DNA from: an uncultured Bacteroidia bacterium
GTDB taxonomy: Bacteria > Bacteroidota > Bacteroidia > Bacteroidales > Prolixibacteraceae
Assembly: GCA_903902325.1 (NCBI GenBank)
Contig: CAIUUO010000157.1
Span: 1-50,096, forward strand
DNA: 50,096 nucleotides
Direction: 5' to 3'
Below, in pieces: positions 1 through 7,367 of the stretch (position 1 is the first letter of the stretch; the number at the start of each line of letters is the position of its first letter). The notes under the pieces were generated by a model. That model did not search any database. It saw nothing but the letters and a program-made list of their open reading frames with translations, and was not told the origin of the DNA. The translations under genes were made by a program, and so were the position numbers.

Positions 1-1289
1 CCATTGCCAATGCGACGGGCTCCAAACGGGATGTTGCTACGGATGCCGGGTTTACAACTTTCGTGAATGGTTACGCGGATAAGGATGCGGGTAATGTTGC
101 CTTTTTGAGGGTGACAGGGTTAAAAGCCAGCACCAATTATTATTTCCGTGTAAGAGCCTATAATACCGGAGGAGCAAGTTCGAATTCCAATACAGTGGCT
201 ACCAGGACGCTTGATGATCAACTCACACCTTCTGCACCTCCTGCAGCTCCGATTGCGAACTCTGCAACAAAACTTCTCCAGACTGGATTTATTGCCAACT
301 GGAATGCCTCTGCCACGGCAACAGGTTACAGGCTGGATGTTGCCACGGATCCGGCATTTACCTCTTTCGTGAGCGGTTTTGCCAATAAGGATGTTGTGAA
401 TGTCACAACATTCAGTATAACCGCACTCACTGCGAAAACCACTTATTACTACCGTTTAAGAGCCTACAATGACGGGGGAACCTCAGAAAATTCAAATATC
501 GTTTCCGTTATCACACTGTCGATTCAGCCATCTGCTCCGACGGGTCTTACTGCCAATTCATGCAACAACCAGGTAACCCTGAAATGGAATCAAATCCCTG
601 CCGATGCTGATTTTCTGCGTTATAGAATCTACGTTGGACCTACAAATAATCCAACTTCGATTTTGGATTCGACCTCAAATTCCATTTCAGAAATATCCAA
701 AACAATCAGTGGTCTTACAAATGGTCAGACTTATTATTTCAGGATTACCTCGGTGCACAGGGATGGAGTGGAAAGTACTTTCAGCAATCAGGCAACTTCG
801 GCTATAAAAACGGGCGACATTCCGGTTATAACCATGAAATGGAACGATGTACTGATCTGTAACAACGTAGGTGATTTATTTTCAAATTATCAATGGTACA
901 ACGGCGGACTGGCGATTCCGGGCGCTACAGGCCAATACTACGTCTCCAACAAACAAGCCGGAAGCTATATCGTGGGAACCACCGATAGTCACGGATGCCT
1001 CAATTTCTCCAATGAGATTAAGATTGTTACTACCAAATCACTGACTGTATACCCGAATCCTGCATCAGCAAGTTTCACATTAAAATTGACAGATGTCGTT
1101 CAGGGAAATGCAGTTATCAGCATTTTCAATATGGCAGGACAGAAAGTGATCGAACTCAAGGCAGACAACATCAATGAGCAACTGATCAGGGAAATAGCAG
1201 TGAATAATCTGACTGACGGCAGCTATGTGGTTCAGGTGATGATCAGTCAGGATGAAATCTACCAAACCAAACTGATCGTTAAAAAATAG
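1..1289 (+). CDS. Secreted multi-domain fibronectin type III protein with T9SS sorting domain (5' end outside window)
   Basis: The reading frame is open from base 3, so the gene begins upstream of the window. Three fibronectin type III modules are visible: a partial one (about 3-215), a second (about 240-515) that is a near copy of the first (both carry DVATD, then a FANKD- or YADKD-like turn, then RAYN.GG), and a more diverged third (about 530-820). An Ig/PKD-like stretch with YQWYNGG follows (about 825-1035). The last 80 residues are a type A T9SS sorting domain starting at LTVYPNPAS and ending in LIVKK. The product is therefore exported to the periplasm, crosses the outer membrane by type IX secretion and is attached or released at the surface. 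Any catalytic domain would lie in the missing N-terminal part. The domain calls are secure; the function is unknown. Confidence 0.85.
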   Translation, partial: IANATGSKRDVATDAGFTTFVNGYADKDAGNVAFLRVTGLKASTNYYFRVRAYNTGGASSNSNTVATRTLDDQLTPSAPPAAPIANSATKLLQTGFIANWNASATATGYRLDVATDPAFTSFVSGFANKDVVNVTTFSITALTAKTTYYYRLRAYNDGGTSENSNIVSVITLSIQPSAPTGLTANSCNNQVTLKWNQIPADADFLRYRIYVGPTNNPTSILDSTSNSISEISKTISGLTNGQTYYFRITSVHRDGVESTFSNQATSAIKTGDIPVITMKWNDVLICNNVGDLFSNYQWYNGGLAIPGATGQYYVSNKQAGSYIVGTTDSHGCLNFSNEIKIVTTKSLTVYPNPASASFTLKLTDVVQGNAVISIFNMAGQKVIELKADNINEQLIREIAVNNLTDGSYVVQVMISQDEIYQTKLIVKK

Positions 1290-1323
1290 TCTTTCCAATG
1301 ACACCGAAAATGAAAACTTTGAA

Positions 1324-1839
1324 ATGCGGGCATCCGGAACAAATATCGCAGAAGACCAGAAACTTAGTTATCTCAATGTTCCCGTCTATCTGAATTTCAG
1401 GTTACCACTTATGGGGGAAATCGGATTGTTCATGCAGTCGGGGGTCAATCTGGCATTTCTGACAGGTCAGAATTACTCTTGTAACGGCACCTTCACCTAC
1501 AAGGGATATCACAGCAAATACAATGTCCTTTTGGAAAATCTGCCTCAGTGCGGCTTTACTACCAACAAGGCCACTTCGGCAGAAGGCAAGCAGGGGGTAA
1601 AATCCTTTGCTTTTTTCGCGGTAGCATCTGCAGGCGTAAATTACAATATCAATGAAAAGTTTCAGTTGTCCTTCGCTGGAACCTACAATAAATCTCTTTC
1701 CAAGGTTTCAGACAATCCTGTCAATAGTCAGTACCAGATATCTCCGGCAGCGGACCAGATCAACAGCCTGATGGGAGGAAGCAGCAAGGTCACAGTTCTG
1801 TCATTTGGTCTTTCATTGATGTTAAGACATTATTTTTAG
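1324..1839 (+). CDS. Outer-membrane beta-barrel protein, 5'-truncated remnant (possible pseudogene)
   Basis: The 171 residues look like the C-terminal part of a PorT/OMP_b-brl-type barrel: alternating strands such as LSYLNVPVYLNFRL and a terminal aromatic in LMLRHYF. There is no signal peptide. The same frame stays open upstream to 1276 and reads SNDTENENFEMRASG, which looks like barrel sequence rather than a true start. A plausible gene start, MTPKMKTLK, lies at 1298 in a different frame and meets a stop soon after. This fits an internal deletion or frameshift that removed the N-terminal half. The gene lies 8-34 nt after the stop of the T9SS protein, an arrangement common for secreted-protein/barrel pairs. 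The remnant is unlikely to be functional unless the assembly is wrong here. Confidence 0.6.
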   Translation: MRASGTNIAEDQKLSYLNVPVYLNFRLPLMGEIGLFMQSGVNLAFLTGQNYSCNGTFTYKGYHSKYNVLLENLPQCGFTTNKATSAEGKQGVKSFAFFAVASAGVNYNINEKFQLSFAGTYNKSLSKVSDNPVNSQYQISPAADQINSLMGGSSKVTVLSFGLSLMLRHYF

Positions 1840-1858
1840 TCCAACATTCTTTTATAAG

Positions 1859-1885
1859 AGAATGTTACCTCCAACATTCTTTTTC
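1859..1885 (+). terminator. Rho-independent terminator after the barrel gene
   Basis: AGAATGTT (1859-1866) pairs with AACATTCT (1873-1880) across a 6-nt loop and is followed by a T run. A further AACATTCT at 1843-1850 could pair with the same left arm, so two alternative stems are possible. Confidence 0.6.
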
Positions 1886-1986
1886 CTGAAAATTCAGATT
1901 CTATAACACTACTGTTTGTTCTTTTTATTGTGAGTGGTTTATGTTATATTTACCATGTAATATACTCCAAACGCTATATTTTTAAG

Positions 1987-2580
1987 ATGAGACAATTAGT
2001 TTTTCCGTTAATTCTCTCTGTACTGATTGTAGCTTGTGGATCTAATCAGTCATCGACTAACAAAACTGATATAAACAAGCCGGTAGCAGTAAAGGCACAG
2101 CCAATTCAGGTGACTACTGCCAATGAATTGGGGATGTGGAAGGTTGCCAGCTATGCAGGCGATCTCGGGGACAATAAAAACTCAAATTTCATCACAAATG
2201 CATTTGCAATATGGGGAACCTACAGCAACAGCACCATTGATCATTCAGAAGTTAAAGTGAAGTTCCTGATCGACAAAGTTTCCTTCTGCCTTAAACTTTA
2301 TGAATATGGCAAGAAAATTGTCAAGAAAGGCGATGAAACCAATTACAAAATTACGGTTAAACTGGAGGAAAATGAACCTTTTCTGTTTACGGCTAAAAAC
2401 GTTTCTGACAGAATATTCATAGAGGAACCGGATGCCAGGAAGATTATTGAAATGTTTAACAAAGGAGGAAGAATTTATTTTTGCCTGGCCAATGACTCGA
2501 AGTCGAATCCTACAAGCTACGCCTTTGTTGTCGATAATCCCAGTGGTTTCAATGAGGCAATTAAAAAACTCTCCAGATAG
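1987..2580 (+). CDS. Hypothetical lipoprotein
   Basis: This 197-residue protein has an N-terminal lipoprotein signal (MRQLVFPLILSVLIVACGS) with the modified Cys in the IVAC box, so it should be anchored in the inner or outer membrane. The ATG at 1987 is preferred over an upstream GTG at 1930 because it puts the signal peptide at the N terminus. The mature part is soluble and mixed alpha/beta (EVKVKFLIDKVSFCLKL, then FLFTAKNVSDRIFIEE). I recognise no family with confidence. It is preceded by a terminator and followed by a separate regulator gene, so it is probably transcribed alone. Confidence 0.7.
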   Translation: MRQLVFPLILSVLIVACGSNQSSTNKTDINKPVAVKAQPIQVTTANELGMWKVASYAGDLGDNKNSNFITNAFAIWGTYSNSTIDHSEVKVKFLIDKVSFCLKLYEYGKKIVKKGDETNYKITVKLEENEPFLFTAKNVSDRIFIEEPDARKIIEMFNKGGRIYFCLANDSKSNPTSYAFVVDNPSGFNEAIKKLSR

Positions 2581-2654
2581 ATTAAAAGGATAGATTAATC
2601 ATACTATGGCGCAATTTTGCTTAAATTGCACCATGACCAAATAACTGCTGCTAC

Positions 2655-3383
2655 ATGGATATGGAAGACATTTTCCAAAAAATCGGGACCTCCCAGACAC
2701 TCAGTCAAAAAATTGAGAGAAACATTGAACGGGCTATCAGGGAGAAGAAATTGCCAATCGGCGCCAAATTGCCCCCCGAAAGGGAACTGTGTGAAATGTT
2801 TGCGGTTAGCCGAACTGCCTTGCGTGAAGCCCTCAGAAGATTGAGTGCCAGGGGTTTGATAGAGATAAAGAAAGGTAGCGGAATGGTGGTCACAAAAATT
2901 GATATCAAGGATGCCATCAGTTCCCTGAATCTCTATTACGACTTGAAATTTGATGATCAACTGATCCGGCAGATCATCGAACTTCGTCTTGCCTTTGAAC
3001 CTGAAATTGCAAAGATGGCCGCTGGAAACAGGACCGATGAGGATTTAAAGAACCTGGAGGCCAATCTGCTTGATTTCGCCAAATGCAATCCGGATAATAC
3101 CCAGCTGGAATCGGATATCGACAATAAATTTCATCTCTGCCTGGCAAGGGCCACCACCAATCCGTTTGTAATTGTGACCATGGAACCTGTGTACAATCTT
3201 TTGCCGCGTATGCGGAACTTCATCTATGCCAATATTGAAGGGGAAAAGGAGATTACACTTGGCTACCATAAGGAGATTGTCAACGCAATCAGGGAAAAGG
3301 ATGCGGATCGTGCCTACGAAAAAATGCAGGCTCATCTCGATCGAAACATGCAGGTGTACAACAAATTTCTAAAGCAATATTAG
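2655..3383 (+). CDS. GntR family transcriptional regulator, FadR/FCD subfamily
   Basis: The 242-residue protein has an N-terminal winged helix (about 14-80: LPPERELCEMFAVSRTALRE, then the wing GLIEIKKGSGMVV) and a C-terminal FCD ligand-binding domain (about 100-235). The FCD metal-site pattern is present: D156 and H160 in DNKFH, H205 in YHKEI and H227 in MQAHL. Such proteins are dimeric repressors or activators that respond to small acids, often sugar acids or metabolic intermediates. No adjacent metabolic operon shares its strand, so its target is unclear; the salvage genes farther along the window are one possibility, without direct evidence. The start ATG at 2655 has a second in-frame ATG two codons later. 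Confidence 0.9.
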   Translation: MDMEDIFQKIGTSQTLSQKIERNIERAIREKKLPIGAKLPPERELCEMFAVSRTALREALRRLSARGLIEIKKGSGMVVTKIDIKDAISSLNLYYDLKFDDQLIRQIIELRLAFEPEIAKMAAGNRTDEDLKNLEANLLDFAKCNPDNTQLESDIDNKFHLCLARATTNPFVIVTMEPVYNLLPRMRNFIYANIEGEKEITLGYHKEIVNAIREKDADRAYEKMQAHLDRNMQVYNKFLKQY

Positions 3384-3427
3384 AGGGTGAAGATTTGTAT
3401 TTATCCCTTCAGATTTGCCAACCACAT

Positions 3428-3519
3428 ACTTTGAGACCTTTGTGCATTCCTTAGTGTCCATTGTGGTTGAGAAATTTTTACCACAAAGGACCCAAAGTTC
3501 ACCCTAAGGACACCAAGGG
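3428..3519. repeat. Imperfect inverted repeat, family A (copy 1)
   Basis: The left arm runs from ACTTTGAGACCTTTGTG to CATTGTGGTT and the right arm from ACCACAAAGGACCCAAAG to GGACACCAAGGG. The arms are approximate reverse complements and lie between the convergent GntR and DUF4440-like genes. Related copies occur at 4008, 4807, 18242 and 24484. Confidence 0.8.
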
Positions 3520-3538
3520 TCGATTGATCATAATTTCT

Positions 3539-3976
3539 TCAGTCCCAGACAAACCGCCAACTGCCATTGGCTTGCTTTTTCCAGACAGTATGAAAGAACC
3601 CTTTGGATATAGATTCATGTCCGGTTGAGTCTTTGGTCGAGAAGGTATACTTGCCGTAGGTATATCCAAGGTCAGCACTTTTGGATACTTCGACAAAATC
3701 CGGTTTCCATTCCAGTTTGACCCCCTTGAACCGGGGCGAAAGGTAATACTGACGGATAGAATCTTTCCCATGAAGGATATATGTGCCGCGATTGACAGCC
3801 GCTGCAGAGTCCGCATAAAAGGAAAAAGCCTCGGAAAGACCTTTTTCCCTGGCCATCGCTTCAAAAGCCCGCTCCGTTTCGACAATTTCCCGTTTGGAAT
3901 TCTCCTGATTCGATTTATTGACTCCCGATGAACAAGCGGTCAGCAGGGTCAAGAAAAAAATAAATTGTTTTTTCAT
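3539..3976 (-). CDS. DUF4440/SnoaL-like (NTF2 fold) lipoprotein
   Basis: The protein has 145 residues when started at the ATG at 3976, which gives a proper lipoprotein signal (MKKQFIFFLTLLTACSSG, lipobox LTAC). The longer reading to 4039 would run into repeat DNA and bury the signal. The mature part fits an NTF2-like cone: a helix with VETERAFEAMAREKG, then YADSAA, then LHGKDSIRQYYLSP, ending in strands with YTYGKYTF and GFFHTVWKKQANGSWRFVWD. Proteins of this group are small periplasmic binding proteins or isomerase-like folds, mostly of unknown role. It is flanked on both sides by family A repeats and appears to be a single-gene unit. Confidence 0.75.
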   Translation of the reverse strand: MKKQFIFFLTLLTACSSGVNKSNQENSKREIVETERAFEAMAREKGLSEAFSFYADSAAAVNRGTYILHGKDSIRQYYLSPRFKGVKLEWKPDFVEVSKSADLGYTYGKYTFSTKDSTGHESISKGFFHTVWKKQANGSWRFVWD

Positions 3977-4007
3977 GATTTTTAATTTGTGTTTTCCTTT
4001 GTGTTGC

Positions 4008-4100
4008 ACTTTGAGACCTTTCCCGAAAAATCGGGACAAGTTGTGGTTAAATCTTTCTCACCACAAAGGGCACAAAGGACCACACAAAGGATCACAAAGT
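4008..4100. repeat. Imperfect inverted repeat, family A (copy 2) with nested hairpin
   Basis: It starts with ACTTTGAGACCTTT and contains a nested perfect hairpin TCCCGAAAAATCGGGA at 4021-4036. It then continues with GTTGTGGTTAAATC and the right arm ACCACAAAGGGCACAAAGG. It fills the space between the DUF4440-like gene and the hemolysin III gene. Confidence 0.8.
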
Positions 4101-4103
4101 AAA

Positions 4104-4739
4104 TTAATTGATACAATAAAAATATACAACTACGTAATGACATGCAGCTCCAATAAGTACGAACAAATGAAAGATGGCATGGTTGAATTTTAATTTTTTG
4201 TTCTGGTACAGGACGGCTCCGATGGTGTAGGCAAGTCCGCCGGCCAGCAACCATAGCAAGCCGGCAGTTTGCATGCTGTCGATAAGTGGTTTGATGGCTA
4301 TCACGATGACCCAGCCCATCAAGACGTACATGACCGTCGAAAGGAGAGAGAACCTGCCGATAAAAAAGAACTTAAGAATGATTCCGGTCGCAGCAATCAA
4401 CCATACTGTAACCAAAACAACAATTCCCCAAATGTGAGGTAGCGCAAGCAAACTGATTGGTGTATAACTTCCGGCAATGGTCAGATAGATGGCGCTGTGG
4501 TCAAAAACGTTTAGTCTGCTTCTTAATGGGGAAACTTTGGCTGAATGGTAGAGCGTAGATGCAAGAAACATGGTGGTCACCCCGATCCAGTAAATCAGGA
4601 AGGCAATGAAGATTTTCAGGGAATGTTCCTGCACAGCTTTCATGGTAAGAGGAATGATCCCAATTGCAGACAATACCAAACCAAAAGCATGTGTACGAAT
4701 GTTCCAGCGTTCCTCTTCAATTGAATATGTTTTTTCCAA
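4104..4739 (-). CDS. Hemolysin III family membrane protein (PAQR superfamily)
   Basis: The 211-residue protein has about seven membrane segments. The conserved PAQR metal-site residues are present: S61 to H65 in STLYHS, and H187, H191 and H201 in HAIFHLFVLIGAACH. N-terminal ERWNIRTHAFG and FDHSAIYLTIAGSYTP are typical of the bacterial YqfA/hemolysin III branch. Despite the name, the family is not shown to be a general haemolysin; PAQR relatives are hydrolase-like or receptor-like membrane proteins. The start codon is TTG at 4739. No ATG is available before the first conserved block, and the codons upstream soon reach a stop. It appears monocistronic between two repeat-filled gaps. Confidence 0.9.
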   Translation of the reverse strand: MEKTYSIEEERWNIRTHAFGLVLSAIGIIPLTMKAVQEHSLKIFIAFLIYWIGVTTMFLASTLYHSAKVSPLRSRLNVFDHSAIYLTIAGSYTPISLLALPHIWGIVVLVTVWLIAATGIILKFFFIGRFSLLSTVMYVLMGWVIVIAIKPLIDSMQTAGLLWLLAGGLAYTIGAVLYQNKKLKFNHAIFHLFVLIGAACHYVVVYFYCIN

Positions 4740-4806
4740 AATTTAATCAGTTCAAAATGTAAATTTTTTTATTGCGTCTTCGTACGAAAATATCAAGAAT
4801 CTAATT

Positions 4807-4925
4807 ACTTTGAGTCCTTTGTGCAATCCTTTGGGACCTTAGTGGTTAAATAATAGATTTTACCACAACTCTTCCCGATTTTTCGGGAAAGGTCACAAAG
4901 GTTCACGTGAAGGACACCAAGGTTT
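4807..4925. repeat. Imperfect inverted repeat, family A (copy 3) with nested hairpin
   Basis: The left arm begins ACTTTGAGTCCTTTGTGC, the centre is AGTGGTTAAATAATAG and the right arm is ACCACAACTC followed by a perfect hairpin TCCCGATTTTTCGGGA (4873-4888), then GGACACCAAGG. The nested hairpin sits at the position equivalent to that in copy 2, but in the opposite arm. Confidence 0.8.
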
Positions 4926-4971
4926 TATTTCAGCAGCTTCTAAAAATAGACCATTCTATTGTTCTTGCGAC

Positions 4972-5640
4972 TTAAGTTCTTTCCAATTCAAATTTTTCCA
5001 TGATTTCAGAAAAACCTGAGACACGCCAATCCGCAGCCGATTGATCCTGGTGTTCAGAACCCGGACCGTTAAAGGCAATACAGCGTATGCCAGCCGCCAC
5101 GGCTGCCTTGATGCCATTGGTAGAATCTTCGATGATAACACAGTTTTCCTTCGGCAATCCAAGTTTTTTTTGCGCCAGCAGAAAGATGGCAGGATCGGGC
5201 TTCCCGGCACCGGCTTCTGTGCTGTCTGCAATCACGTTAAAAAAATGTTCCAGCCCCGTTTTGGATAGAATGATCCTGATCACCTCGATGGTGGATGAAG
5301 AGGCCAGCGCAAGTTTAAGCCCTTTCGATTTTAACAGTTGAAGCAGATCGGTTACTCCCGGCATTGGTTCTATAGCAGGGAGTGAATTAAAATACCAGAT
5401 GACCTTTTCTACTGTCATGCCGACCAAATCATCGAGTGAGTGGGAAAGTTTGTGTTTCTGTTTAATCAAACCCCACATGTCAGGGTTCGAACATCCCTGG
5501 TATGCGATGTGTTCCTCATGGTCAATTTGAGCGCCGACTTCATCAAAAAGCTCCTTTTCGATGATCTTGTAGAGATTTTCGCTGTCGATGAGAACACCGT
5601 CCATGTCGAAAATAAAAGCTTTGGTTTCAGAAAAATGCAT
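4972..5640 (-). CDS. HAD-IA family phosphatase / beta-phosphoglucomutase-like hydrolase
   Basis: The 222-residue cytosolic protein carries all four HAD motifs: FDMDGVLIDS with nucleophile D12 and acid/base D14; LASSST (113-118); AGKPDPAIF with K147; and IEDSTNGIKAA with D172. The alpha-helical cap between motifs I and II is of the C1 type found in beta-phosphoglucomutase and small-sugar or 2-deoxyglucose phosphatases. The likely substrate is a phosphorylated sugar or nucleoside, which cannot be fixed from sequence. It is full length for the family. The next gene upstream (DUF4251) is on the same strand but separated by a palindromic repeat, so co-transcription is uncertain. Confidence 0.9.
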   Translation of the reverse strand: MHFSETKAFIFDMDGVLIDSENLYKIIEKELFDEVGAQIDHEEHIAYQGCSNPDMWGLIKQKHKLSHSLDDLVGMTVEKVIWYFNSLPAIEPMPGVTDLLQLLKSKGLKLALASSSTIEVIRIILSKTGLEHFFNVIADSTEAGAGKPDPAIFLLAQKKLGLPKENCVIIEDSTNGIKAAVAAGIRCIAFNGPGSEHQDQSAADWRVSGFSEIMEKFELERT

Positions 5641-5663
5641 CTGAATAGGTTTTCTACAAAACT

Positions 5664-5702
5664 AATAAACCTGCCAGGTTTTCAAAGCCTGCCAGGTTTA
5701 TT
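5664..5702. repeat. Palindromic CCTGCCAGGTTT repeat
   Basis: The block CCTGCCAGGTTT occurs twice, and the outer arms AATAAACCTGCCAGG and CCTGCCAGGTTTATT are reverse complements with one mismatch over 15 bases. It can form a hairpin between the HAD and DUF4251 genes. Confidence 0.75.
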
Positions 5703-5735
5703 AAATCTTGGTCTAACTGGAATTCTTGCTAAAAA

Positions 5736-6239
5736 TCAAACTTCGCCTGGCTTTTTGAAATATTTAGATAGCGCCTGATGGACTATTTCTCCTGAAAAGC
5801 GAATTGATTTTCCTTTGGTCGCGTTGATGACAACATCGGCATAATTGCCACCTTTTTTCATGAAAATTTCAATCTTGGCCACGATGTAAAAGCCTTTTAC
5901 CTGCATTTCAACGATGACATTACCCTTTTTATCGGTTTCCTGTTTGTATTCAGAGACGGCAAGTTTGTTTGTGTACTGATTTCCGGCCGTAATGCCCTGT
6001 AGGAAAACAGATTCTTTCTCAAAGGAGAGAAAATTGGCCACATCCGTGTTCGTCTGTATGGTCCTGTCAGCTCCATCATATGTATCAACAATGATGACAA
6101 ATTCTTTTGCCTCAATGGCCGCTACTGCTTTGTCGAATTGTGCCTTTGCGGCGGCTTCCTTTTCTGCTTTCTTGTTCTGGGCAGGAGAAACAGTTGTTAA
6201 GAGACCTAAAATTCCAAGTAGGATTAATATTTTCTTCAT
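5736..6239 (-). CDS. DUF4251 domain-containing exported protein
   Basis: The 167-residue product has a cleavable signal peptide (MKKILILLGILGLLTTVSPAQ) when started at the ATG at 6239; the track extension to 6260 adds seven unlikely residues. The mature protein matches the DUF4251 pattern: an N-terminal helix (AAIEAKEFVIIVDTYDG), then NTDVANFLSFEKESVFLQG, and strands ending with GKSIRFSGEIVH. The family is widespread in Bacteroidota and periplasmic; I know of no assigned biochemical role. It seems to be a single gene, with an inverted-repeat element upstream (6289-6378) and a palindromic repeat downstream. Confidence 0.85.
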   Translation of the reverse strand: MKKILILLGILGLLTTVSPAQNKKAEKEAAAKAQFDKAVAAIEAKEFVIIVDTYDGADRTIQTNTDVANFLSFEKESVFLQGITAGNQYTNKLAVSEYKQETDKKGNVIVEMQVKGFYIVAKIEIFMKKGGNYADVVINATKGKSIRFSGEIVHQALSKYFKKPGEV

Positions 6240-6288
6240 TCTTAATAATATGTTTAGCAATGATAATTTTCCGAATTTCCTTCATTTG

Positions 6289-6378
6289 ACCCCTCTAAAT
6301 CTCCCCAATGTGGAGACTTCAGATGCGCGCTCTGATGATAATCAGAGCGCTACCCCCCTTGGAGGGGAAGGGGGAGGT
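6289..6378. repeat. Composite inverted-repeat element with strong central hairpin
   Basis: The centre is a perfect 10-bp hairpin, GCGCTCTGAT-gata-ATCAGAGCGC (6327-6350). Outside it, a pyrimidine-rich left arm (ACCCCTCTAAATCTCCCC) faces a purine-rich right arm (GGAGGGGAAGGGGGAGGT). It lies between two minus-strand genes, upstream of the DUF4251 gene. No reading frame is seen in it. Confidence 0.75.
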
Positions 6379-6428
6379 CACATTAATAATGGAACTGAGT
6401 AAAAACAGGATTTAGTTCCAAGTGTTAG

Positions 6429-6481
6429 AATAGCCATGATTTAAAATATCTCCCAAAGGTGATAGGTAAATCATGGCTATT
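6429..6481. repeat. 15-bp perfect inverted repeat, possible transcript-end hairpin
   Basis: AATAGCCATGATTTA (6429-6443) and TAAATCATGGCTATT (6467-6481) are perfect reverse complements separated by 23 nt. They begin 11 nt beyond the stop of the minus-strand lipoprotein gene at the end of the SusCD unit. The T-rich tract follows on the plus strand, so on the minus strand it is a 3' stem-loop rather than a classical terminator. Confidence 0.7.
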
Positions 6482-6491
6482 TTCTTTTTGT

Positions 6492-7340
6492 TTAATCCAA
6501 TGCAACTGTACTTAGCCGGATTGCCTGATCTGCGTACTTAACACCCATTTTCCCATTCAGGTGAAAGATATAGTTTCTCCCTTTTGCCAGAGAAAATGCT
6601 GTAGCTGTCCAGTCGGTCAAAGCTCCCGTTGTTGTTGGAAAGTACTTGAGTTGGACACCGGCATCATCAAAGACTGTAAAGACCATGCCTGTTTCTGTCC
6701 CGGACCAAACTGCAATACCATTCCTTAGCAATTTATAAGGCACTAGCGTTGAAGCTTCCTTGAAATTGCAGGTTGCTATCGTAATGTAAACATAAGGGCT
6801 GGCAGTAGTACCGGAGCCGCGTCTGCCTTTTAGCGTAAGTTTGCCATAAGGGGTAACACCGTCCGATTTGTAAAACAGGTTCACAAACTGGATATTCGCC
6901 GTAGTGTCTGCCCATGCATCACCTTGCTGGAAGAGGTCGGCATCCTTGATGACAAAAGGAACATCTGTCAGGCTATTGATAAAGGCGGTATATTTCCCGG
7001 CTCCTACTGTAAAGGTATTGCTGTACTGGAGAACATCCTTGGTGGTGCCTGTATAAGCATCCACTTTAACAGCTCCTTGCGGCACTACGTGGTATTTGGC
7101 TGCGCTGTTCGGGAAAATACTTCCGATGGCAGTTGAAACTTCAGAAACCAACTGGTTGTTGTATTTCAGCCTTGTAATATTGAGGGCTGTTGTAGATACG
7201 ACAGGAATGTCATAGACCAACCTCACTTGTGCTGATGAAGCAGTGCTGATATCCGTTGATCCGAATGTAATTACATTCTTTTCACAGGAGACCACCAGAA
7301 GCACCATCAGGATGGAGACCAATGCTAATATTGTTTTCAT
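6492..7340 (-). CDS. SusCD-associated lipoprotein (DUF4397-like / SusE-position)
   Basis: The product has 282 residues from the ATG at 7340; the 7346 start would be TTG. A lipoprotein signal, KTILALVSILMVLLVVSC, places the modified Cys at 19. The mature region has beta-rich repeats: QVRLVYDIPVVSTTALNITR, then VPQGAVKVDAYTG, IQFVNLFYKSDG and a C-terminal module with RNYIFHLNGKMG. This resembles DUF4397-type beta-sandwiches. It follows susD by 27 nt and is the third gene of a susC-susD-lipoprotein unit, the usual place for surface glycan- or peptide-binding accessory lipoproteins (SusE/F position). The ligand is unknown. Confidence 0.8.
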   Translation of the reverse strand: MKTILALVSILMVLLVVSCEKNVITFGSTDISTASSAQVRLVYDIPVVSTTALNITRLKYNNQLVSEVSTAIGSIFPNSAAKYHVVPQGAVKVDAYTGTTKDVLQYSNTFTVGAGKYTAFINSLTDVPFVIKDADLFQQGDAWADTTANIQFVNLFYKSDGVTPYGKLTLKGRRGSGTTASPYVYITIATCNFKEASTLVPYKLLRNGIAVWSGTETGMVFTVFDDAGVQLKYFPTTTGALTDWTATAFSLAKGRNYIFHLNGKMGVKYADQAIRLSTVALD

Positions 7341-7367
7341 TTTCAATTATTTTTAATATTAATGTAA

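Noticed and set aside
2617-2844. Short reading frame overlapping the GntR gene
   Set aside because: It runs in another frame of a well-supported regulator gene and has no recognisable domain.
3384-3538. tRNA or small RNA gene in the gap
   Set aside because: No cloverleaf or known RNA motif; the gap is occupied by a family A inverted repeat.
4104-4739. Haemolysin toxin
   Set aside because: The hemolysin III name covers PAQR membrane proteins in many harmless bacteria; no toxin context is present.
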